Source: Paraburkholderia aspalathi (GTDB lineage: Bacteria; Pseudomonadota; Gammaproteobacteria; Burkholderiales; Burkholderiaceae). Taken from it: a DNA stretch of 64,000 nt. The DNA is taken from assembly GCF_900116445.1 (NCBI RefSeq), contig NZ_FPBH01000024.1, positions 96,932-160,931 on the forward strand, read 5' to 3'. Under the pieces are notes generated by a model. That model did not search any database. It was not told where the DNA came from and saw only the letters and a program-made list of their open reading frames with translations. Below are positions 35,308 through 43,898 of the stretch, one piece after another; the stretch's first letter is position 1; each line of letters starts with the position of its first letter. The position numbers and the translations under genes were made by a program.

Positions 35308-37173
35308 ATGACGGGTGATTCGCACCGGCCTGATACGGCAGCAGACCAGACGCGCCATGTAAAGGTTGCTCCGCTCCAGCCGCGCGCGGTCGCCCACCTG
35401 GATGATGATTCCGTGGTCCCGATTGCGCTGTACTGGCTGTGCTTTCTCGCATTCGTCGTGGGAATCGTCACGGGATTAGGGGCCGTTGTGTTCCGGGGTT
35501 TGATCGGATTTGTGCACAACGCGTTTTTTCTCGGTCATTTTTCGTTTCTGTACGACGCCAGCCACTTTACGCCGGCGGCGCCGTGGGGCGTGTGGGTGAT
35601 TCTCGTGCCAGTCGTGGGAGGTGTCGCGGTTACCTGGATCGTGAGTACCTTCGCGCCGGAAGCCAAGGGGCACGGTGTACCGGAGGTCATGGATGCGATC
35701 TATTACAAACGCGGCGTGATCCGGCCGGTGGTGGCGGTTGTGAAGTCAATTGCATCGGCGCTGGCGATCGGTTCCGGTGCCGCAGTGGGGCGCGAGGGGC
35801 CGATTATCCAGATCGGCTCGGCCCTCGGATCGACCCTCGGTCAGCTCGTACGGATGACTGCCGGACAACGCATCACACTGGTGGCCGCAGGGGCTGGTGC
35901 AGGCATCGCGGCGACCTTCAACACTCCGATTGGTGGCGTGCTCTTCGCTACTGAACTGATGATGCCGGAGATTAGTGTCAACACATTCTTACCCGTAGCG
36001 ATCGCAACCGGCACCGCGACCTTTATTGGTCGGCTCTTCTTTGGCGCGGCGCCCGCCTTCTTTGTCCCCGCGCAGCTGGGTGCGATTCCAAACCAGCCGG
36101 GCAGTGCGTTTACGCTGATTCTGTATGCGCTGCTCGGCGTCGTGGCGGGTTCGGCAGCCGCCCTGCTGATCCGTGCGCTGCATTGGGCCGAAGATGCGTT
36201 CGACCGGATACCGGGGCGTTACCAGCGCCACGCAGTCGGGATGCTGATTGTCGGGTTGACCATGTATCTGCTGTTTCGCTATGCGGGGCATTATTACGTC
36301 GAAGGTGTCGGCTATTCGACTATTCAGGCCACGCTCTATGGTCAATTGCAGGGTGGGGCATTCCTGCTGATGCTGGCGTTTTGCAAGACATTGGCAACGT
36401 CGGTCAGTCTCGGGTCGGGCTCATCGGGCGGGGTGTTCTCGCCGTCGCTCTTCATTGGTGCGACGCTCGGCGCGGCATTTTCGTCATTGGTTGCCATGAC
36501 ACTGCCTGGGGCTCCGGTCAGCGCGCCGGCGTTTGCGATGGTCGGCATGGGCGCGATGGTAGGGGGCGGCACGGGCGCCGCGATGACTGCTGTCGCGATG
36601 ATCTTTGAGATGACGCGGGACTATGACATCGTGTTGCCGATGATCATCGCGGTGGCGTTCAGTCTTGGTGCGCGCCGGTTATTGTCGCCCGAAAGCATCT
36701 ATACGCTCAAGCTCGTGCGGCGCGGTCATCAGATTCCAAATGCGCTTCACGCGAACATGTTTCTCGTCCAGAGCGCGGCTCAGGTGATGGAGACAGACGT
36801 TTTCGTGCTCGATGCGCAGGTACCTTTTCGCGACCTGCTTCCTCACTCGGAAGGACCGGCCTTCCGGCACGTTGTGGTCACGAAGCAGCATGAGATCTAC
36901 GGCGTACTGCGCATCAACACTGGCTTGCGCCGCGCGGTCAGCCAGAGCGACTCAGAGATTACGCTTGGGGCACTGGCGCAGCGTAATTTTATTGTCGTGA
37001 AGGAGAACGATGTGGCGTTTGGTGTAATCACCCGGCTCCGCAAGCAGCGTGCGGTGATGGCAGTTGTCGTGGGGCGACATGAGGGACGAGGTCCGGCGCG
37101 CGTGCTCGGCGTGATTGCGAAAGAGCACATTGCGGATGCTGTGGCGAGTAGCATCACGATATTTCCGGGGTAG
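35308..37173 (+). CDS. ClC-family chloride channel or Cl-/H+ antiporter with CBS-like tail
   Basis: A 621-residue protein. The membrane part (about 40-450) has the ClC selectivity motifs: GHGVPEVM near 121, with His where the well-studied enzymes have Ser in GSGIP, GREGP near 164 including the gating Glu, and GGVFSP near 373. The C-terminal part (470-620) resembles a pair of CBS domains (AAQVMETDVFVLD...). ATG 35308 is preceded by GAGGAAAAC. Bacterial relatives exchange chloride for protons and help survive acid shock, which would fit the HdeA gene 2.2 kb away. Two decayed fragments of other ClC genes lie at 39805-39909 and 51718-52318. Confidence 0.93.
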   Translation: MTGDSHRPDTAADQTRHVKVAPLQPRAVAHLDDDSVVPIALYWLCFLAFVVGIVTGLGAVVFRGLIGFVHNAFFLGHFSFLYDASHFTPAAPWGVWVILVPVVGGVAVTWIVSTFAPEAKGHGVPEVMDAIYYKRGVIRPVVAVVKSIASALAIGSGAAVGREGPIIQIGSALGSTLGQLVRMTAGQRITLVAAGAGAGIAATFNTPIGGVLFATELMMPEISVNTFLPVAIATGTATFIGRLFFGAAPAFFVPAQLGAIPNQPGSAFTLILYALLGVVAGSAAALLIRALHWAEDAFDRIPGRYQRHAVGMLIVGLTMYLLFRYAGHYYVEGVGYSTIQATLYGQLQGGAFLLMLAFCKTLATSVSLGSGSSGGVFSPSLFIGATLGAAFSSLVAMTLPGAPVSAPAFAMVGMGAMVGGGTGAAMTAVAMIFEMTRDYDIVLPMIIAVAFSLGARRLLSPESIYTLKLVRRGHQIPNALHANMFLVQSAAQVMETDVFVLDAQVPFRDLLPHSEGPAFRHVVVTKQHEIYGVLRINTGLRRAVSQSDSEITLGALAQRNFIVVKENDVAFGVITRLRKQRAVMAVVVGRHEGRGPARVLGVIAKEHIADAVASSITIFPG

Positions 37174-37196
37174 GCCGTCAGGCGCACTCCCCGGTA

Positions 37197-37448
37197 GTGG
37201 AGCGTCAAGTGAGACTGGGACATGGGCTGGATGCTGCCTGCAAACGCATCGGCAAAGTGCTTCACCTCGATGCCCTGAAAGGCTCGTCCACCAGGAGGGA
37301 GGCGGATCCTGAATGGGTGATCGTTTACCGGACGGCGCAGGGATTCTGCAGCGTCTATCGCGGGGTGGCTATCGATTTTGGCGAGATGCTCGACGTCCAG
37401 ATCTGGGCTGAAGAGATGGACGTACAGACTTATTTCATCGGCCTCTGA
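37197..37448 (+). CDS. Hypothetical protein
   Basis: An 83-codon frame from GTG 37197, 23 bp after the ClC gene. The second half (VIVYRTAQGFCSVYRGVAI then EEMDVQTYFIGL) looks folded and coding-like; the first half is polar. No clear ribosome site and no family recognised. A long frame on the opposite strand (36897-37727) is its shadow. Confidence 0.35.
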   Translation: MERQVRLGHGLDAACKRIGKVLHLDALKGSSTRREADPEWVIVYRTAQGFCSVYRGVAIDFGEMLDVQIWAEEMDVQTYFIGL

Positions 37449-37545
37449 ACCGATCCCGCACACAAGTGTGCAGGGCGGAAGCATTCGCCGCCCCTTTCTG
37501 ACGAGCAGGTTCGGGAAATAAGGGTCTATCTCCTCTGTTGAACCC

Positions 37546-38046
37546 TCAACGATAGACCAGGTCCGCTCGCCGATTCTGTGCCCACGATGCCTCGTCGTGG
37601 CCCAGAGCAATTGGTTTTTCTTTACCGAAACTAACGGCTTCCAGCTGGGAGTCGGGTACGCCAAGAGTCTCAAGGTCATGGAGCACAGCCTGTGAGCGCC
37701 TTTCGCCGAGCGCGAGGTTGTATTCACTCGTCCCGCGTTCGTCCGTGTTGCCCTGAATCAGCACATGACGGTTGGGGTGGCTTCTGAGGTATCGCGCATG
37801 GGCGTCAAGGAGCGGTTGATAGTCGCTCTTGACCGTATAGCTGTCGAAATCGAAGTAGACGCTACGCTTCGCGAGTGGTCCGTTTGGATTGTTGAGCTCG
37901 TCGACGACCACGGGTGCCACACTGGTTGGCTGGCTTGTCGCCGCGTTATTCTGGGCTGCGCCGCTCTGATTCAGCTTGGGCCCTGAATGACATCCCCCAA
38001 GCATTTCCACCAGCAGTGCCGCGATACAAAGTCCAGTTCTGGTCAT
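37546..38046 (-). CDS. Pal-like OmpA-family lipoprotein
   Basis: A 166-residue outer-membrane lipoprotein. Lipobox MLGGC at about residue 19 gives a lipid-modified Cys; a short Ala/Pro/Asn-rich linker follows; the OmpA-C domain has YFDFDSY, HPNRHVLIQGNTDERG and LALGERRSQAV, which bind diaminopimelate in peptidoglycan. GAGGAG precedes ATG 38046. The main pal normally lies with tolB; here no tol genes are near, so this is probably an additional copy. Confidence 0.88.
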   Translation of the reverse strand: MTRTGLCIAALLVEMLGGCHSGPKLNQSGAAQNNAATSQPTSVAPVVVDELNNPNGPLAKRSVYFDFDSYTVKSDYQPLLDAHARYLRSHPNRHVLIQGNTDERGTSEYNLALGERRSQAVLHDLETLGVPDSQLEAVSFGKEKPIALGHDEASWAQNRRADLVYR

Positions 38047-38370
38047 GATGTGTCTCCTCTGATCGGAGGTGAAACCCCGTCCCCTTGGGAAATGCCGCAA
38101 GCGATCCAACGTGCGCGAGTGGCGACGTTCGGCACGGCAATGTTCAATTGATATAGAAGGCCTCTGGTCAGATTTCAAGTTTCTTTTGAAAAACGTCATG
38201 GAGACAGCGGTTGTTACTCGACGTGTTTCGATGGGCGGATATTCTTCGTTTCCAGCATCTCGGGATTCCCAGCATGAGCCTCTTAGATTGTCGTTCGAAC
38301 GCCGCATTCGGTTCATCATGGCAGTTGCCGCAGCGACCGATGCTGCAGTCTCTACGTGGTAACACGTCAA

Positions 38371-38751
38371 TTAACAGGTGCGTCTGCTGCAAACGGCCAC
38401 GTCAGTATCTCCTGGTCGAATTTGAGGTTCGGTGAGGAGCCAGTCGTCGATAGCAGGTTGGTTGGCGCTATCTTTCAGCAGTTCGTCGTTGAGCGCATTA
38501 CGCATCCCGAATTCCTCGGAGTCAGACGCGCTCCGGCGCGTGCCTTTCGACGACTCGAATCCAGGTGTTCTGGAGAGTCCTATCTGTATCGGCCCGTTTT
38601 GATCGACCACGTCTGCATCAGCGTCAATTCCCCGGAAAATTGCCATCAGGTCGATCACGATGATGGCGAGCGCAGCGACTAAAAGGATCACGCAGCACCA
38701 TGGCGCGATGCTGGAAGGGGGGTACTTTTCAAACGTAGTGATGGGTCTCAT
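38371..38751 (-). CDS. Hypothetical membrane-anchored protein
   Basis: A 126-residue product with one hydrophobic segment near residues 18-42 (CCVILLVAALAIIVIDLMAI) followed by a polar tail. CGGAG eight bases before ATG 38751 supports translation. No family recognised. It lies upstream of the Pal-like gene on the same strand with a 325-bp gap. Confidence 0.5.
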   Translation of the reverse strand: MRPITTFEKYPPSSIAPWCCVILLVAALAIIVIDLMAIFRGIDADADVVDQNGPIQIGLSRTPGFESSKGTRRSASDSEEFGMRNALNDELLKDSANQPAIDDWLLTEPQIRPGDTDVAVCSRRTC

Positions 38752-39069
38752 CACGACTCCGGGTGCCCGAATGGCTTATGACATTGACTGCCTGCCAAAC
38801 AGGTTAGGGTTGCTGGGCATAGCCTTCGACCTGCGCGATCCGTACGTGCCTTATTTTCGACATGACCTTGGCCATGCAGGTTCGCCGTCATTGAAAGATT
38901 TGGGGTGGATGAACGCCGCGCAATCCCGCCGGATTTGTCGACCAACAGAAGGGCTCTCGGCGTAGCCAGACGTCCGCCGCGAACGTCCCGGATTGCCAGA
39001 AGCGAAAGGAATGTGAAGTATTCGTTTCAATGAGCACGACCCCGAACAAACACCAGGACGTACCCCCTT
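38752..39069. other. Intergenic stretch, no gene seen
   Basis: About 320 bp ahead of the box at 39070. No convincing frame on either strand. Confidence 0.3.
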
Positions 39070-39102
39070 ATTAAGTCTCGCTTAAGGACGGTTGCTTACA
39101 GT
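39070..39102 (+). promoter_or_regulatory. PmrA/QseB-type box with -10, forward
   Basis: ATTAAG-TCTCG-CTTAAG at 39070-39086, then 10 bp to TACAGT (39097-39102). It reads into the structured 104-nt unit that ends at 39212 and, beyond that, toward hdeA. Confidence 0.65.
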
Positions 39103-39108
39103 GGGTCG

Positions 39109-39212
39109 TGGCTTTCGCATCGGGTTGACTGACGCGAACCTCCAGGCGTCCCTTGTCCTTTGGATAGGGACGACTTTGCGGGATCCGGTGTCCTCAGCCG
39201 GATCCGTTTTTT
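39109..39212 (+). ncRNA. Candidate small RNA, unit 4
   Basis: About 104 nt between the promoter at 39070-39102 and an intrinsic terminator. It folds simply: an unpaired 5' part, a hairpin CGTCCC (39147-39152) with GGGACG (39167-39172), then the terminator stem. No frame fits inside. hdeA begins 200 bp further on, so this could also be a leader that must be read through. Inferred, not shown. Confidence 0.5.
39181..39212 (+). terminator. Intrinsic terminator of unit 4
   Basis: GGATCCGG (39181-39188) pairs with CCGGATCC (39198-39205), then G and six T residues (39207-39212). Confidence 0.85.
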
Positions 39213-39414
39213 ATTCTGGGGCCGGGCGGCCTGGCGTGTCGGCGATAGGACCGACCTGCATTTCTCACGGACCGCACCGGGAGCGATTATCTCGGGTATC
39301 AACGCGAGGGCGTTTCGGGACAGGTTGGAATTAATCTCCGCAATTGGCCGACGACCTTGCGCACACCCAGTCGAACTGCGCTGACTCCGGTCAGTGCGAT
39401 GAAGGGGGAGTGTG

Positions 39415-39750
39415 ATGAAGAAGATCATGATTGGGACGCTCGTTGTGGGCTTGGGTCTGTCACAGATCGGGTTCGCACAACCAGCGCTGAAAGTGCAGCC
39501 GGAAAAAATGAAATGTGAAGATTTCCTGTCGCTGGCTGACAATTACAAGCCCGCGTTGCTGTACTGGACGGCCGGCGTTGACCGGATGAACGTGAAAACG
39601 AATGACGTACTCGTGGTCGATGCAGCAGACCCGGTTGGGTTGGTTGTTGACGAATGCAGGAAGGACCCAAGGATCTCTTTCATGGGCAAGGTCCGGCAAC
39701 TAACCAGGTCGGGGCGGCTCAATGTTCTGGAGCATGGCGATCACCGCTAG
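39415..39750 (+). CDS. HdeA/HdeB-family periplasmic acid chaperone
   Basis: A 111-residue exported protein: signal peptide about 1-22 (SQIGFAQP), then the family pattern MKCEDFLSL, YKPALLYWTAGVDRM and VVDECRKDP. The two Cys form the family's conserved disulfide. HdeA-type proteins are periplasmic and, at low pH, become disordered chaperones that keep other proteins from aggregating. GGGGGAG five bases ahead of ATG 39415 is a strong ribosome site. The tail beyond the domain is longer and basic. Unit 4 with its box lies just upstream, hinting at acid or envelope-stress control. Confidence 0.85.
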   Translation: MKKIMIGTLVVGLGLSQIGFAQPALKVQPEKMKCEDFLSLADNYKPALLYWTAGVDRMNVKTNDVLVVDAADPVGLVVDECRKDPRISFMGKVRQLTRSGRLNVLEHGDHR

Positions 39751-39804
39751 ACCACTCTTAGACGTGACTGTGCGTTCACGGCTTGCGCTGCGAAACCTCA
39801 CAAA

Positions 39805-39909
39805 CGCGTGACCATCCCCGCGCTGATTGGCAGCCGTGTGTCCAGGATATTCGCGCGACCTCGATATGAGGCGCTGTCGGAACGCTACAGGCCTGAACAG
39901 CACCCCTGA
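39805..39909 (+). pseudogene. C-terminal relic of a ClC channel gene
   Basis: About 34 codons reading VTIPALIGSRVSRIFARP then RYEALSERYRPEQHP and a stop at 39907. The YEALSERYR ending matches the ClC fragment at 51718 (LYEALSERYRSP). Nothing of the rest of the gene remains. Confidence 0.6.
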
Positions 39910-40488
39910 TCAGGCAGGCAGTCGGCTACTCGGGATAAGGATACGCATGGAAGGGATGCCTGCTGCGGGTCTGGCAGGTTCATTCCAGGCCCAGCGACTT
40001 CGTCCGATGTGGCTCTGTACCAACCGGTACTTGGTCTGTCAGACATTCCCTGCGAGGATTGCGTCCCAACGCCACCGAGAGTGACATATTCGGGACCAAT
40101 AGTGGCTCAGGTCTGCGCCGGGCGCGTACCGCTTCGTGGCGGTGGGCCTGACTGTTTTCTCCTCCTGCCGAAACAACTTCCAGGTGTAGTCCTTGACGTG
40201 CGACAACGGAGATCCGAAACGTCCTGCTTTGAGACGCTCGGATGAGGCACACACCTTGTACATTGGGAGGTAAACTCCCGATTGGTTTGCAGGCCCCGAC
40301 CTTTACGTTCTGTTTCCACTGCATGCGGGTTGCGGCTACCATTGACGTGGGTAGTGAGGTGTTGTCCAGTTGCTCCGCAACCTGACGTTCATTTTTATTA
40401 ACGATCAGTCAAAGAACTTTAGCGGTTCCTCGCCTCGTTCCGGCTTATCCGGCGTAGTAAAAAGCCGCATGAAAGTTGCGACGGCTGA
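39910..40488. other. Intergenic stretch, no gene seen
   Basis: About 580 bp after the ClC relic. Frames on both strands are short and unconvincing. A half palindrome AATATGTCACTC (minus strand, near 40080-40091) lacks its second half. Confidence 0.3.
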
Positions 40489-40773
40489 TTACAAACCGTT
40501 CGTGTTAATTCCCTCGGGATGCGTGCCGTCTATTATCGATTTTCCCTCAGCGAAACCAGCTTGTTCCGCGGCTTCGGCGGTCAGCAGGTCGGCGACAGGA
40601 TGAACAAAACTCACCCTCTGTGACGACCCATAGCGAACGTCGGCCATTGGGCGGGCGATGTACCCGGTATAGCCGAACGGTATGTTCGGCGGGTGGGGCG
40701 AGTACTCAGGAACGGCGAGGACACGGATCGTATAGCCGTTGTACTCGTCAAATTGCTCTTCTCCTTCAGCCAT
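40489..40773 (-). CDS. Hypothetical protein, likely paired with its upstream neighbour
   Basis: A 94-residue acidic soluble protein: YNGYTIRVLAV, FGYTGYIARPM and a C-terminal region that resembles small Burkholderiaceae proteins of unknown function with a YxGYxI...GYIAR pattern. ATG 40773 has ACGGAG upstream. The upstream gene 40816-41040 shares YKGFHI and GGYIARARI, so the two look like diverged tandem paralogues in one operon. Confidence 0.6.
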   Translation of the reverse strand: MAEGEEQFDEYNGYTIRVLAVPEYSPHPPNIPFGYTGYIARPMADVRYGSSQRVSFVHPVADLLTAEAAEQAGFAEGKSIIDGTHPEGINTNGL

Positions 40774-40815
40774 ATCGGTCTCCGTCTCCATGGGCGTGGA
40801 ATTTAGGTGCACCGT

Positions 40816-41040
40816 TCAATTCGAGATTCCGTCGCACCAGTGAATAGCCCATGCCTTCGCGCAAGAAATCGCATCGGCTACCTCAACGAACCGACCAATG
40901 TCACCCGATTCATGCGTTTCGACCCGGTCTTCGTCGCTCCCGGGCCTGCGAGTGATTCGGGCCCGCGCGATGTAACCTCCACCGTCATCAACGCTTCGCG
41001 CCCGGCAGTCGATGTGAAACCCCTTGTAATCGAACAGCAT
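40816..41040 (-). CDS. Hypothetical protein, paralogue of the gene at 40489
   Basis: A 74-residue protein, MLFDYKGFHIDCRAR then GGYIARARITRRPG and an AKAWAIHWCD end. GGGGGAT ahead of ATG 41040 is a good ribosome site. Layout (short beta-rich N-half, helical C-half) matches its neighbour. Function unknown. Confidence 0.65.
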   Translation of the reverse strand: MLFDYKGFHIDCRARSVDDGGGYIARARITRRPGSDEDRVETHESGDIGRFVEVADAISCAKAWAIHWCDGISN

Positions 41041-41594
41041 AGTCGATCCCCCGATATCGTTTTGTTAGCGCGCTTGCCGCGCAGGATAATATGAAGTATC
41101 TCCATACTGCTTCGACAGATAGTTGCGGAATTGTTTCCTCATCCGCGCGCATGGCAAATCAGGAGACGGATCTGTCTGGTCTCCTCGCGAATTTCCTGAT
41201 CTCGGCGGCCGACACAGTCGATTATTTGTCAGGTTTACAAGACATCGGCGCTGCCTGCGGAGGAGCCGTGGGTACACTTATCGACATCGCTTGTCAGCGC
41301 GTACTGGCGTGTTCAGAACGGTCAGGCTCCTCCATTTTGTTTCATCGCAATGAGACCAGTTATGAACCGTTCACGGGTGCATCGGCATGCCCCTTTCATG
41401 TGAAGCAGGCGAACTGAGATATCGTCAACACGAGGTTCGTTGAATGGGGTGATACCGTGATTCTTGATGTTCCGCGGGACGGTATGTCCGGCGACCTGTT
41501 CCCGCCGTAGGCACCTGAAGCGCTTAATCGGCGCTTCCGCGGCCTCATGGACTATGTCGCCCCCAGAACATATTGTTGTGACGAAAAAACCGAC
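41041..41594. other. Intergenic stretch, doubtful frames only
   Basis: About 550 bp. A forward 108-codon frame at 41091-41417 starts at ATG but has no ribosome site or family resemblance; a reverse frame overlaps it. Neither is annotated. Confidence 0.3.
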
Positions 41595-41906
41595 TCAGGT
41601 TTTTTTCACGTAAGCGCTGCACCATCCCCTTGAATCGACCAGCTTGCCACCGTAGATTGGACACGGCCCAGTCGAGGCGCCCGGCTTGCCCTGATAGAGC
41701 TGACAATTGACACACGCCTGGCCAGCGACGTATTTGGGATATTTCGCTTTGTCCACTCTCGTCGCATCTCTTTTATAACCTAGCGCCTCAGCGGTTGGGT
41801 CGGTCTCGGAGACCGCCGTGGCGTCAGCGCGCGACTCGTCGGAAAGGAGCGTTGCTGAAGCCAGTGAGGCAGCAGTTATCATGAAACAGCGACGGGATAT
41901 GTGCAT
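41595..41906 (-). CDS. High-potential iron-sulfur protein (HiPIP)
   Basis: A 103-residue periplasmic electron carrier. The leader MHISRRCFMITAAS has the twin arginines of a Tat signal, needed because the [4Fe-4S] cluster is inserted before export. The four cluster cysteines are in CVNCQLYQG, GPCPIYGG and GWCSAYVKK, with family spacing. HiPIPs shuttle electrons from bc1-type complexes to reaction centres or oxidases; the orphan Rieske gene in this window is a possible partner. Confidence 0.92.
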   Translation of the reverse strand: MHISRRCFMITAASLASATLLSDESRADATAVSETDPTAEALGYKRDATRVDKAKYPKYVAGQACVNCQLYQGKPGASTGPCPIYGGKLVDSRGWCSAYVKKT

Positions 41907-42220
41907 AAAAACGCTACTTCTCGTGATTCACGACCCATTACCACCTGACACGTCGCGCCGCTGAAAACCTGCACCGTCTCTGAAGGTACGTAATCCCGCG
42001 TATCGTTATTGCGGTTGGGTATCATGACCAATCGATGGTCTCATTCGGGGTTAGAGGCCGTCACTAGTAACGCGCAGTTTTCGATTCTGCATTCCGTACT
42101 CTGACGTCGATGTAACGGGTAAGGGGGTCGCAACAGATCCGAGATTCCTCGCGATGATCCGCCACTGTGTATCGGGGGCGCCACCTCCAGGTTCGGCCAA
42201 ACGAGAAACTACCTTCAGTT

Positions 42221-42238
42221 TATGTCATCTCATGATGA
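42221..42238. promoter_or_regulatory. TATGTCAC-type palindrome, copy F
   Basis: TATGTCATCTCATGATGA, about 350 bp before the DUF1840 pseudogene and 315 bp before the HiPIP gene on the other strand. The position relative to DUF1840 matches that of copy B. Confidence 0.4.
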
Positions 42239-42573
42239 ATTCAAGACAGCCGTCCTGAATGGGCTCGCAGCGAGCCCTATTGGACATATTGATCACATTG
42301 TGATAAGAAATAAAAGCGAGCCGTATCATGACTGGTTACACGGGATCGGTCCAGGTGAAATCGCAAGGATGAATTGCTCGGCCTGCGTACGTCCATGGCG
42401 ATGTTGTGCTCCGCTCCGAATGCAAACCCTGTCATCGTCACAGAAGATGATAATGATAGCCCGTGCCGCGTTGCGTCGCAGTGCGAATGACGCGTTGCGC
42501 GAATTCTCCGGGGGGTGGGTCCGAATGGCTTTCCCGTGCGGTGGTGCAATACTGATCGAAGCAAGGAGCCACT

Positions 42574-42906
42574 ATGCCGATCAGGTTTCAATCGCCCGCG
42601 ACGCTCGACATCGTGATGCTCAGGACCTCGCCCGGTATCTGGTCAGTCTTGTGGGAAAGCGGTTTGATACGCGCGGGGTCATCCTCCATGACGAGGTGCC
42701 TCGCGTAATCAGCCGTCTCGAAGTGGCGATTTCGGACGAAAAGAGGCGGAGATCGTGCTCGAATCGCTGCAACACGCTCGCGAACGCGTTCGGAATCTGG
42801 CAGTGGACTTTCGCAACGGGCCTGGCCATTTCTCGACATGATGCGTGAAGCCAGCAAACATCATGCCGGACGGGTCCGGCAATGGCTACAGAGGGACGCG
42901 AGATGA
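42574..42906 (+). pseudogene. DUF1840 pseudogene with three frameshifts
   Basis: Joining four frames restores a DUF1840 protein: MPIRFQSPATLDIVMLR from ATG 42574 (with AAGGAG upstream), DLARYLVSLVGKRFDTRG to about 42743, EAEIVLESLQHARERV to about 42820, and WPFLDMMREASKHHAGRV to the stop at 42904. The shifts lie near 42622, 42743 and 42823. The intact paralogue is at 22031-22360. Three separate shifts make sequencing error unlikely. Confidence 0.8.
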
Positions 42907-43292
42907 AACGATGGATTAGATGGCGCGTGGTCGCAGCGGCTCTCGCTGCATGCGGCATCTGCGCATCAGCGCGGGCAGGCGGATACTCTAGCCTCCGACC
43001 GCAGCGTGTTGGGTCGGGGTCGTGTCAAAACGTGAATGGCAGTGAGCCCGTCGGGACATGGAGGGTGACGCCAGCCAACGCAGTGGCCGCCTGTTATCGC
43101 GCCGATATCCCGGTGACGGTTGTCGGTGCGTACGGTCACACGACGCTCGATATGCTACTGAGCGGACCATTCATTCTGGTGAGGTGGCCGAAGGGCTGCT
43201 GTCCCGAAAACGGGCGATGGCACACGGGAGACACGAGTCAAAGCCATACTGGCGAAAATCAGCATGTCATTTTTCTCTGGCCGGTACTGTAA
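42903..43292 (+). CDS. Exported protein, paralogue of the gene at 31166
   Basis: A 129-residue product with a signal peptide (MKRWIRWRVVAAALAACGIC, cleavage near ARA) and blocks shared with 31166-31597: DIPVTVVGAYG, GPFILVRWP and the end HVIFLWPVL. The middle differs and is Cys- and Gly-rich (KGCCPENGRWHTGDTSQ), so it may be decaying. The ATG overlaps the stop of the DUF1840 pseudogene. Confidence 0.55.
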   Translation: MKRWIRWRVVAAALAACGICASARAGGYSSLRPQRVGSGSCQNVNGSEPVGTWRVTPANAVAACYRADIPVTVVGAYGHTTLDMLLSGPFILVRWPKGCCPENGRWHTGDTSQSHTGENQHVIFLWPVL

Positions 43293-43415
43293 GACAACCC
43301 GTCGATGGAAGGAGGAACCTGAAGGAAGCGTCGCCCGACCCGCCGACGCTCTTGCATCGGTGGTCAGGGCCGCGGAAGGTGGAGGGGGCGTGCCGGACCG
43401 ATGCCGCTAGCAGCG

Positions 43416-43577
43416 TCAGGGTCCGTGACGAGTGCGGTTCCACCAGTGTTTGCCAGCCGCATATCGAAGAACCCGTTCACGGGTATGGTTTTGGGGATCC
43501 TGGGCGATGACGAAAAGAACGACCATCGCAAGCACTGCAGCCGAAATCCCGATCTGTACGAGAAGATCTATGATCAT
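43416..43577 (-). CDS. 53-residue single-span membrane protein
   Basis: Starts at ATG 43577 with a strong GGAGG five bases upstream. One hydrophobic segment (LLVQIGISAAVLAMVVLFVI) at the N-terminus, then a basic tail rich in Trp, His and Arg. Not recognised. Below the usual size limit of gene finders. Confidence 0.5.
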   Translation of the reverse strand: MIIDLLVQIGISAAVLAMVVLFVIAQDPQNHTRERVLRYAAGKHWWNRTRHGP

Positions 43578-43898
43578 CTTAGCCTCCACGGTTGTACGCT
43601 CAATGAAGAGCTTCTAGCCGCCCGCGAACAGATCAGGATTCCTTTACCCAATGACGACTGTCTCGCGTCCGGGATGCAAAACCGGTCCGGCTATGTAGCA
43701 CAGACGCCCGCGAACGTCGTGTCGATATTGCGCTTCGCCATCGCGGTGGCTATTTTCGGGGCATTTCCGCACCAAAGGAAAACCCGGCGTTTCGGGTCAA
43801 ACAGACATTTTCGATGTAGCCCGGTGTTGTACTGCCGTCCGATGATAGTCACCGGTTGATAGGTCGCTCGAATGCCGATTCGACTCCATGCGAGACTG
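43578..43898. other. Intergenic stretch, no gene seen
   Basis: About 320 bp between a small membrane protein start and the UspA stop. No supported feature. Confidence 0.3.

Noticed and set aside
36897..37727. Long reverse frame of 276 codons
   Set aside because: It is the shadow of the ClC C-terminus and of the gene at 37197; composition and motifs support the other strand or frame.
41091..41417. Forward frame of 108 codons
   Set aside because: No ribosome site, no family resemblance, and a competing reverse frame of similar quality.
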